From JACVRW01 sp963808775 (lineage in GTDB: Bacteria; Actinomycetota; Thermoleophilia; Solirubrobacterales; Thermoleophilaceae), in contig CAWEGR010000003.1 of the NCBI GenBank assembly GCA_963808775.1, forward strand, positions 248,001 through 312,000: a stretch of 64,000 nt of DNA, read 5' to 3'. The notes beneath the pieces are model-generated. The model was not told where the DNA came from. It worked only from the letters and a program-made list of their open reading frames with translations, and did no database searches. The stretch's first letter is position 1. Each line of letters starts with the position of its first letter. Below, piece after piece: positions 34,431 to 41,993 of the stretch. The position numbers and the translations under genes are program-made.

Positions 34431-34601
34431 ATGCGGGAGAGGACTCGCAAGATTGCTGCGCTGCTTGCGGCATCGGGTCTCGCCATTGCGGCCGCCGCGC
34501 CCGCGGCCACCGCGGACCCGCCGAAGTTCAACCACGGGCAAAAGGGCAACGTCTGCGACGCCCCTGGCCCCAACTCCAACCCGCACTGCGTTCCGCGCTA
34601 G
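34431..34601 (+). CDS. Short secreted peptide of unknown function
   Basis: A 56-codon ORF starts at an ATG preceded by AAGGGAGG at ideal spacing, one of the best ribosome binding sites in the window. Residues 1-28 form a textbook signal peptide: basic MRERTRK, a hydrophobic alanine-rich core, and a probable A-T-A cleavage site. The mature part would have about 28 residues, rich in Pro, Asn and Gly, with two cysteines (Cys42 and Cys53) ten residues apart that could form a disulphide loop. I recognise no family. A bidirectional stem-loop follows the stop. Confidence 0.7.
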   Translation: MRERTRKIAALLAASGLAIAAAAPAATADPPKFNHGQKGNVCDAPGPNSNPHCVPR

Positions 34602-34621
34602 GAGCGCGCCTGTTCGACTGA

Positions 34622-34653
34622 AGAGGGCGTCGTCGGCTTGCCGGGCGCCCTCT
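34622..34653. terminator. Bidirectional stem-loop between the peptide gene and holA
   Basis: AGAGGGCG and CGCCCTCT form a perfect 8-bp stem, and the 16-base loop contains an inner CGGC-tt-GCCG hairpin. It lies between two convergent genes, 20 bp after the peptide stop and 3 bp after the holA stop. Confidence 0.65.
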
Positions 34654-34656
34654 CAG

Positions 34657-35620
34657 TCAGGCGGCCGAGCGCGCGAGGGCCAGCGAGAACGCCGTGGCCT
34701 CCGGCAGCTGAACCTCGCCACCGCCGCGCAGCTCGAGCTCGAGGTCCGCGAGGATGCAGAGGGTCCGCTCGAGGGTCGCGGCGTCGGTGCGCTTCGCCTT
34801 CGAGACGGTCTTCTTGGCAAGCCACGGCGGTCCCTTGAGCGCGCCCGCCGCGGCCTGCTCGCTCATGCCGGACTCGAGCAGGACGGCCGCGCGGTGCACG
34901 TCGCGGACGCCCCGCACCAGGCCGAACACGCAGCCCGCCCGGGCGCTCGCCGCTCTCGCACAGCTCCTCGGCGAGCCCGAGCGTCTGAGGAAGGTCGCCC
35001 GCCGTGAGCGCGTCGGCGAGCGCGTAGACCTTCGGCACCGTGTCGCTCGCCGCGAGCCGCTCCACGTCCTCGGCGGTCACGGTCTCCGCCGGATGGAGGG
35101 CGAGCTGGATCTTCTCGAGCTCTCTGGCGAGCCGCTGCTGGCTTCCTCCGACCCTCGCCACGAGCAGGCGCGCCGCCGCGTTGTCGAGCCGGAGGCCGAG
35201 ATCGCCGGCGCGCTCGATGCACCAGCGCGGCAGCTCGCGGGCGCTTGGCGCGGCGTACTCGCGCAGCTCCCCGCCCGCCTTCTCGACCGCCTTGGCGAGC
35301 GCCTTCGACGCGCTCCCGCGCACGATCAGGACGAGCAGGGTGTCGGGTGGGAGATCCGCGAGGGCCGCCTCGAGCGGCGCGAGCCGTTCGGGCCTCCAGG
35401 CGCCGGCGTCGTCCACCAGCAGGTAGCGCATCGACGGGTCGAAGCTCAGCATGCTGAGCGCCGCGACGACCTCCTCGGGGTCGCTCTGGCGTGCGTCGAA
35501 CGCCTCGAGGCCACCCGGTCCCCGCTCCGCCTCGGCGCGCTTGCGCAGGCGGGCGCGCCAGGCGTCGATCTTGGCGTCGTCGTCGCCGCAGACGAGGTAC
35601 GCGGGCTTCAGGCCGGACAC
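34657..35620 (-). CDS. holA: DNA polymerase III subunit delta (frame broken near 34930)
   Basis: The clamp-loader subunit opens the sliding clamp. The N-terminal domain (KPAYLVCGDDDAKIDAWRARL, YLLVDDAGAW) and middle domain (LVARVGGSQQRLARELEKIQL, VPKVYALADALTAGD) are in one frame, and the C-terminal helices (VFGLVRGVRDVHRA, LERTLCILADLELELR) in another. Removing one base near 34930 joins them after ESGERPGGL and gives 320 residues, the usual size. It follows comEC, a frequent arrangement. Confidence 0.85.
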
Positions 35621-35661
35621 CCGGAGCAGTCTACGTCCGCGCCGGGCGGAGCCCTCAGCGC

Positions 35662-38078
35662 TCAGCGCTCGGTCTCGACCTCGACGTCTCCGTCGCTCAC
35701 CGTGAGCGTGATCGTTCCCTGGCGGTCTGTGCGGTAGACCCGTGCGCCCGAGCGGGCGAGCGCCGCGAGCGTGGGCGGCGCCGGGTGGCCGTAGGTGTTC
35801 TCGCCGACCTCGATCGCGGCCACCTCGGGCCGCAGGCGCCTCAGCACGGCCGGGAGTCCCGGGTCGGCGCTGCCGTGGTGCGGCACCTTCATGGCGTCGA
35901 CGTCCGGGAGGTCCAGCGGGAGCAGCGAGCCGCTCTCCGCGTCCGCGGACAGCAGCAGGTCGAAGTCGCCCGCGCGGACCACGGCCACCACGGCGCGCGG
36001 GTTCGGATCCTCCGGCGCGGGGCCCGCGGGCCGCGGGGCTGGCGACAGGATCCGGATGTCAAGGCCACCGGCCTCGATGCTCGCCGGCGCGATGGCGCGC
36101 ACCACCCGCACACCGTTGACTGCGCGCGGCCTCGCGCACCGCGGCGAGTCCGGGGTCGGGATTGCCGTCGCCACCGTCGAGCAGGGTCTCGACCCGGAAG
36201 CGCTCGAGCACGTCCGCCAGCCCGCCGTGGTGGTCGCGCGAGGCGTGGGTCGCGACGACGATCGAGAGCCGGCGCACCCCGGCCCGGCGCAGCAGGCGGG
36301 CGACCTGGCCCTCCGGCGGGCCGCCGTCGAACAGAACCGCGCCGCCATCAGGATGCTGGATCAGCGTGGCGTCTCCCTGCCCGACGTCGAGGAAGCTGAC
36401 CGTCAACCGGTCCGGGGGCTCCGGGGGCGCGAGCACGCGAACGGTGGCGAGAAGCGCCGCGGCGGCGAGCGCGGCGAGGACCGCGCGGCGCGGCCCGCTC
36501 GGCAGCCGCCGCCAGCGCGCGGCCCGCTCCTCGAGGGGCGCGGCGGCTCGGCGCGCGGCAACGGCCACACCCCAGCCGGCCGCGCCGAGCAACGCGTACG
36601 CCACGACGACCGACGCCCTCGACCCGAGAGGCAGGCCCACCGCGGCCAGCGGCGCGTCCGCGAAGCGCCCGGCCAGCCACGCCAGCATCCCGACGGGGAG
36701 CGCCGCGAGCGGTCCGAGCGCTCCCGCGAGGGCCGCCGCGCCGGGCAGCGCCGGCTCGAGCACGCCGAGCGCGGCCTTGACCATGCCCAGCCACATCGCG
36801 GGCGCGACCGCAGGGAGCGCGAGCAGGTTCGCCGGCAGCGACGCCGCCGGCACGGAGCCGAAGTGATGCGCGAGCAGCGGCGCGGTGGCGAGCGTGGCCG
36901 AGGCCGTGATCGCGAGCCCGTCCGCGAGGCCGCGGGTGAGCGCCGCCTGCATCCGCCCGGGCCTGCGACTGAGCCGAGCCGCCGCGCCGATCAGGACGCG
37001 CCTGAGCGGGACCCCCGCGATCAGGATTCCGGCGACCGCCGCGAAGGAGAGCTGCCAGCCCGGATCGGCGCAGGAGCGCGGATTCAGCGCCAGCGTCACC
37101 GCCGCGGCCAGCAGCAGCGCGTACCAGCGCGAGGCCGGCCGCGAGAGGGTGAGCGCAGCGATCCCGGCCACACCCATGACACCGGCCCGCTGCAGCGACG
37201 GACCCGCGCCTGCCAGGGGGACGTAGAACGCCACGAGGGGAATCAGCGCGACGCCCCGCGCACGGGGGCCGAGGCCGAGCAGCGCGAGCAGGGGCATTGC
37301 GAGCGCCACGAGCAACATGACGTTCTGCCCCGACACCGCGAGCAGGTGCGCGAGCCCCGAGTCGCGGAAGTCCTGGCGAACCCCCTCCGAGATCGCCTCG
37401 TCCTCGCCGAGCACCATGCCGCGCGCGAGCGCCGCCTCCTCGCCGGGCATGCCGGCCGCCACGGCCCGCCCGGCGCGCTCGCGCAGGCGGTCGAGCGCCC
37501 CCTCGACCCCGCCGCGCCGCTCGCCGGTCGCCTTGACCGCTGTCGACCAGAAGCTCGGCCGTGACTCCCCGCCGGCGCAGGTGGGCGTGATAGCCGTCGT
37601 GTTCCGGGCGCAGACCCTGGAGCCGCCCGCGCAGGCGGAGGCCCTCGCCGAGCACCACGTGCTCCGGCAGGCCGTCCTCCGCCCAGCGCGGGATCCGCGC
37701 GAGCAGCCGCGCACCCGCGAGCCGACCGCCCGCGACCTCGACCTCCGCGCTCGCGCCGAATGCGCCCGGCCGCGGCAGCGTGAGCAGGTGGGCCCGCAGG
37801 TCGACCGCCGGCGGCGTGCGCCCGATCCGCTCCGCCGGGCCGTCGATCGCCGCGAGCCGGGCCTGCCCGAGCGCCCCTCCCGCGAGCACGAGCGCCGCCC
37901 CCAGCGCGCCCGCTGCCGGGGCCCCGCAGGCGGCCACCGCGGCGAGCAGGAGCGCCGCGCAGGCGAGCGCAGCCGCCTCCGGGGCCTCCGCGAGCGCCAG
38001 GCCGAGCGCGAGCGAGCCCGCCGCGAGGTGCCAGGGTCTGCCCGCGACCAGGCCGCGTGCCTTGTCGAACGGGCTCAA
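35662..38078 (-). CDS. comEC: ComEC/Rec2 DNA-uptake channel protein (frame broken at about 37537 and 36120)
   Basis: The inner-membrane channel moves single-stranded DNA into the cytosol. Three frames together encode the N-terminal OB-like DUF4131 region (FGASAEVEVAGG, LRLRGRLQGL), the Competence membrane domain (LLAVSGQNVMLLVALAMPLL, LNPRSCADPGWQLSFAAVAG) and the C-terminal metallo-beta-lactamase domain (VSFLDVGQGDATLIQ, THASRDHHGGLADVL, DAMKVPHHGS). One extra C near 37537 and one extra base near 36119-36125 explain the two breaks. The corrected length is 804 residues. The start is TTG at 38078, 16 bp after comEA. Confidence 0.87.
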
Positions 38079-38094
38079 GGCGGGCGCGCGCGGC

Positions 38095-38704
38095 TCATGG
38101 CGCCAGCGCCTCCTTCAGTGCCGCCAGCCGCTTCTCGCCGATGCCGTCGACCTCGCCGAGCTCCTCCAGCGAACGGAAGCCCGCCCTGCGCGGCGCGGTA
38201 CTCGAGGATGCGCCCGGCAAGGGTGGGGCCGATCCCGTCGAGCGCGTCGAGCTGCTCGAGCGTGACCGTCGCGAGGCTCGGTTTGGGCCCGGCCATGCCT
38301 CCGGGAGCCGCGGCGCTGCCTGGAGCGGCCGCGCTCGGCGCGGCCGCTGCCGCGCCGCGCAGCGGCACCACGACCTGCTGCCCGTCGGCGAGCTTCGCCG
38401 CAAGGTTGACGCTTGTCAGCTCGGCGCGCGGCCGCGGGCCTCCCGCCCGCGCGATCGCCTCGGCGATCCGCGCGCCCGCGGCGACCCGGACGAGGCCGGG
38501 CGAGCGCACCGCCCCGGCGACGTGGACCCAGATGCCGTCCGGCCTGCTCGCGGTGGCCCGTCGCCCTTCGGGAGCGGGCGTGTCGATCTCGACGGGCGGC
38601 GGCGGATCGGCGCCCGCACCGCCGACGAGCCGCGTGATCGCGAGCGTGGCGAGCACGGCGGCGACGACCCAGGTGACGGCGGTTGCGCGGTTGCCTTCGA
38701 ACAC
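38095..38704 (-). CDS. comEA: ComEA-like competence DNA-binding protein (frame broken at 38180-38182)
   Basis: The membrane-anchored DNA receptor feeds ComEC. A single N-terminal transmembrane helix (about 8-27) is followed by a SLBB domain (IWVHVAGAVRSPGLVRV... LAAKLADGQQVVVP) and a helix-hairpin-helix domain (TVTLEQLDALDGIGPTLAGRILEYR, in pieces). After that the frame breaks; removing one base of CCC at 38180-38182 gives FRSLEELGEVDGIGEKRLAALKEAL, the second hairpin. The corrected length is 202 residues. The start is GTG with a -10-like TAGCGT 7 bp upstream. Confidence 0.87.
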
Positions 38705-38711
38705 GCGCGCG

Positions 38712-38777
38712 ACGCTACGGGCGGGCGCGTTGCGCGTGGGGCGCGCGATGTGACAAATGAGCGAAAAGTCCGTGAAC
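38712..38777 (-). promoter_or_regulatory. comEA promoter region with 11-bp-spaced Pho-box-like repeats
   Basis: Read on the minus strand, the hexamers GTTCAC (38777-38772), TTTCGC (38766-38761) and TGTCAC (38755-38750) recur every 11 bp, like the direct-repeat units of actinobacterial PhoP boxes. TAGCGT (38717-38712) is a -10 candidate 7 bp before the comEA GTG. The core 16 bases also occur upstream of the DUF47 gene near 49080. Confidence 0.45.
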
Positions 38778-38798
38778 GGTTTGACGCCCGGCGTGGCC

Positions 38799-38845
38799 GG
38801 GCGGCGCGGCGGCCGAGCGGGCGCGGCCGGCGCGCCGCGCCGCCC
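38799..38845 (-). terminator. Stem-loop just after acyP
   Basis: GGGCGGCGCGGC and GCCGCGCCGCCC form a perfect 12-bp stem with a 23-base loop, ending at the base before the acyP stop codon on this strand. It is very GC-rich without a T-run, but is placed to end the acyP message. Confidence 0.55.
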
Positions 38846-39109
38846 TCAGCGCACCTCGAACCCCGCCAGCCCCTCGGGCTCCTCCTCGAACACCTCGACC
38901 CGCTCCACGGCCGCGCCCCGCGGGCCCGACCCGCACCACTCCACGAGCCGCGCGACCGCCTCGGACGACCCCTCGAACACGCCCTCGACCGTGCCGTCCG
39001 GGCAGTTGCGGATCCACCCGGAGACCCCGAGCCGCGATGCCTCGCGCCGCGCGCTGTCGCGGTAGAAGACGCCCTGCACGCGTCCATGGACCACCACCCG
39101 CCGTCTCAC
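38846..39109 (-). CDS. acyP: Acylphosphatase
   Basis: The 87-residue ferredoxin-like enzyme hydrolyses acyl phosphates. Catalytic Arg is in GRVQGVFYRDSARREA and Asn in GWIRNCPDGTVEGVFEG. The GTG start at 39109 gives the standard family length; longer versions would overlap the divergent hydrolase gene. It stands alone between two opposite-strand regions, with 24 bp to the divergent start. Confidence 0.94.
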   Translation of the reverse strand: MRRRVVVHGRVQGVFYRDSARREASRLGVSGWIRNCPDGTVEGVFEGSSEAVARLVEWCGSGPRGAAVERVEVFEEEPEGLAGFEVR

Positions 39110-39133
39110 GGGTGGCAGACTCCGGCACAGCTC

Positions 39134-40028
39134 ATGGTCACGACGGACGAAGACACGCGCACGGACACCCCCTGGGGCGTCGACTCGGAGTATGGACACC
39201 TGCTCGACGTCCTGCTCTGCCCGCCCGACAACTTCCACTGGCTGCCCGCGAGCGCGATCTCACGGGCGACCCTCGCGAGCGGGCTGACCTTCAGCAAGGA
39301 GGACGCGCAAGCGCCAGCACGCCGAGATGGTGAGCGTCTACGAGGAGGCGGGCGTGGGCGTCCACTTCCTCGAGCCCGACCCGGCCCTCCCCTACCAGGT
39401 GTTCGCCCGCGACTCGAGCATCAACGTCCCCCAGGGTCCGATCGTCACGCAGCCCCACCAGTGGTGGCGCCGGGGCGAGTACGCGCCGGTGATCTCCTTC
39501 TACCAGGGCGCCGGCATCCCGATCCACCGGATGATCACCGCGGCCGCGCTCGAGGGCGGCGACTTCATGATCGTCGAGCCGGGCGTGGCGGTGATCGGGA
39601 ACGGCGAGGAGCGCACCCAGGAGCCGGCCGCGAAGCAGCTCGCCGGCTGGCTCGAGGCGGACGGCTGGGAGGTCCGCATCGAACGCATCCCGCCGCACTT
39701 CCTCCACATCGACGTGCTCGCCGCCATGCTCGGCGAGAAGCTGGCGGCCGTGTGCGTCGAGCAGGCGGGCAACGGCTTCACGCGCTGGCTCGAGGGCAAG
39801 GGCGTCGAGATCGTCCCGGTCTCGCTCGCCGACTCGCTCAAGCTCGGCGTCAACGGAGTCTGCCTCGGCGGCGACCGCGTGCTCACGAGCGCCGAGTCGA
39901 AGGACCTGAACGAGCGCCTGCGCGCGCTCGGGCTGACCGTCTACGACCCCGAGCTCGCCGCGTTCACGCTCGGGGGCGGCGGCGCGCACTGCCTGATGCA
40001 GGCGCTCAGGCGCGAGCGCGTGGCCTGA
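39134..40028 (+). CDS. DDAH/arginine-deiminase-superfamily amidinohydrolase (frame broken at 39309-39310)
   Basis: This guanidine-modifying hydrolase resembles dimethylarginine dimethylaminohydrolase. It has the substrate-binding FARDSSINVPQGPIVT, the catalytic His in PPHFLHIDVLAAMLG and nucleophile Cys in GGGGAHCLMQALRR. The N-terminal 58 residues (from MVTTDEDTRTDTPWGVDSEYG) are in another frame; removing one A at 39309-39310 joins them as FSKEDAQRQHAEMVSVYEE. The corrected length is 297 residues. It could use dimethylarginine, arginine or agmatine-like substrates. The convergent neighbour is an Orn/Lys/Arg decarboxylase. Confidence 0.83.
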
Positions 40029-40044
40029 GCGCCGCGGGGCGGGC

Positions 40045-41517
40045 TCAGCGCTCGAGCGCCACGCGCAGCGTCCGCAGCTCACGGTCGCTCGCGCCGCGCA
40101 GGCTGCCGCCGTGCGCGAGGGTCTGGCGGATGTAGTCGAGCGTCTCTGCTGCGAGCCGCTCGCCCGGGAGCACGTTCGGGATGCCGGGCGGGTAGGCGGC
40201 GAGAGACTCCGCGGCCACGCGGCCGACCGCCTCCTCGGTCGGCACGATCTCCTGCGGGCCGAGGAACGCCTCGCGCGGCGTCATCACGAGCTCGCCCCAC
40301 GGTGGCGGCGGCGCGAACGCATACGGGCCCACCGGCCGCGGGCTCTCGCCGAGCACCTCGACCGCGTTGCGGAGCGCGGCGACGAGCCGCGCGCCCGCGG
40401 CGGCGGCGTCCTCCCCCATGCCGAACACGGCGACCATCACGTTGTCGCCCGCCAGCTCCATCAGCACGTCGTCGTTGACCCGCAGGAGACGGGCGAGCTC
40501 GAAGCCGCTCGCGCCCGTTCCGCGGACGTCGACGGCCAGCCGCAGCGGGTCGTAGTCGAACACCCCGGGCGAGCCGGCGAGGGTCTCGTCGAGCACGTCG
40601 AGGCCGGGGATCTCACGCACGGCCTCGCGCGTGCGCCGCAGCGCCTCGAGCGTCTCGCCGAGCAGCGCGCTGCCGTGCACGGCAGCCGAGCGGCGCGCCG
40701 CGTCGAGCGAGCCGAACAGAAGCGCGTTCGGCGAGGTCGACTCGATCAGCGTGACGCAGCGGTCGACCACGCCCTCCTCGATCAGGTCGCCGTGGCCGAG
40801 GTGGATCATCGCCGACTGGGTCAGCGAGCCGACGATCTTGTGGATGCTCGAGATGACGAGATCGGCGCCGAGCGTGAGGGCGTGCGCGGGGAGCGCGTCA
40901 TGGAAGGCGAGATGGGCGCCCCACGCCTCGTCGACGACGAGCGGCACGCCGCGCGCGTGCGCGACCTCGGCGAGGCCCGCGACGTCGGCGACGGCGCCGA
41001 AGTACGTGGGCGACACCACCGTCGCGCCCACCGCGCCGGGGGTCTCCTCGAGCGCGCGGTCGAGCGCCTCGGGCGTCATGCAGTGCGCGATGTACAGGTC
41101 CGGGTCGAGCTCGGGCGACACGAACGTCGGCCGCAGGCCCGACATGATGAGCGCGTCGATCGTGCTCGAGTGAGCGTTGCGTTGCGTCACGACCTCGGTC
41201 CCGCGGTGGCCGAGCGTCAGCAGTGCGACGTGGTTCCCCTGCGAGGCGCCGTTGACGAGCCACCACGTTCGCCGCGCACCCCACGCCTCGGCGGCAAGCC
41301 GCTGCGCCTCCTCGAACGGGGTCGGCTCCTCGCCCACGTCGATGCCCCAGGTCAGCGCGGGGATGTCGAGCGCCAGCGTGCGCTCCCCGAGCGCCTCCCG
41401 CAGCGCGGGATCGGCGCCGACGCCTCCCTTGTGGCCGGGCACGTGAAAGCGCCCCGGGTCGCGGTCCGCGTACTCGCTGAGGGCGTCGAGGTAGGGCGTG
41501 CGGTCCTGGCCGCTCAT
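40045..41517 (-). CDS. Orn/Lys/Arg decarboxylase-family PLP enzyme
   Basis: The 490-residue fold-type I PLP enzyme belongs to the short (SpeA-like) branch of basic amino acid decarboxylases. It has the N-terminal PGRFHVPGHKGG, the PLP stacking and aspartate segments LVVDEAWGAHLAFH, and the Schiff-base lysine in SSIHKIVGSLTQSAMIH. The C-terminal decarboxylase domain contains MTPREAFLGPQEIVPTEEA and AYPPGIPNVLPGE. Arginine, lysine and ornithine are all possible; the nearby guanidine hydrolase favours arginine. It is coupled to the membrane protein gene upstream (ATGA). Confidence 0.92.
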   Translation of the reverse strand: MSGQDRTPYLDALSEYADRDPGRFHVPGHKGGVGADPALREALGERTLALDIPALTWGIDVGEEPTPFEEAQRLAAEAWGARRTWWLVNGASQGNHVALLTLGHRGTEVVTQRNAHSSTIDALIMSGLRPTFVSPELDPDLYIAHCMTPEALDRALEETPGAVGATVVSPTYFGAVADVAGLAEVAHARGVPLVVDEAWGAHLAFHDALPAHALTLGADLVISSIHKIVGSLTQSAMIHLGHGDLIEEGVVDRCVTLIESTSPNALLFGSLDAARRSAAVHGSALLGETLEALRRTREAVREIPGLDVLDETLAGSPGVFDYDPLRLAVDVRGTGASGFELARLLRVNDDVLMELAGDNVMVAVFGMGEDAAAAGARLVAALRNAVEVLGESPRPVGPYAFAPPPPWGELVMTPREAFLGPQEIVPTEEAVGRVAAESLAAYPPGIPNVLPGERLAAETLDYIRQTLAHGGSLRGASDRELRTLRVALER

Positions 41518-41993
41518 GGAGAGCGGTCGGACCGAGTGGGCTCCTCGGAGGGATCGCGGCCCTCAGGCGCCCGAGCCGGCCGCGGCTCCACCGCCAGCGA
41601 GATGTGCGCCGTCGCGAGCACGGCGCCGATCACCATCAGACCCGCGCCCGCGACCGCGAGCCAGATCCCGATGGCGTAGCCAGGCCCACCGTCGCCCGCC
41701 ACCGCCGGCGGGTCGTTCACGAGCTGGACGAGCACGACGACGATCGCGAAGATCGTGACCGCGAGCGAGAGGCCCGGCGACACCGGCGGCTCGCGCAGCA
41801 GGCCCATCCCGCCCGCGAGCTGAACGATCACGAGCAGGGCGCAGAACAGGAGCACGATGTCGACGAGCTCGAACACCGTCCAACCGGTGAGCCCGTCGTA
41901 CCAGTTCAGGAACAGGCTGACGATCAGGATGATCGCTCCCACGGCCGCGACGAGCGGCCCGAGCGGCAGGCTGACGTGGCGCGCGTCGTTCAT
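41514..41993 (-). CDS. Four-helix membrane protein of unknown function
   Basis: This 159-residue protein has four hydrophobic helices, at about 11-29, 41-64, 74-92 and 105-128, and a hydrophilic, proline- and arginine-rich C-terminal tail. The pattern SLFLNWYDGLTGWTVFELVD after the first helix is seen in many small actinobacterial membrane proteins without assigned function. It overlaps leuS upstream and the decarboxylase downstream by four bases each, so all three are co-translated. Confidence 0.75.
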   Translation of the reverse strand: MNDARHVSLPLGPLVAAVGAIILIVSLFLNWYDGLTGWTVFELVDIVLLFCALLVIVQLAGGMGLLREPPVSPGLSLAVTIFAIVVVLVQLVNDPPAVAGDGGPGYAIGIWLAVAGAGLMVIGAVLATAHISLAVEPRPARAPEGRDPSEEPTRSDRSP

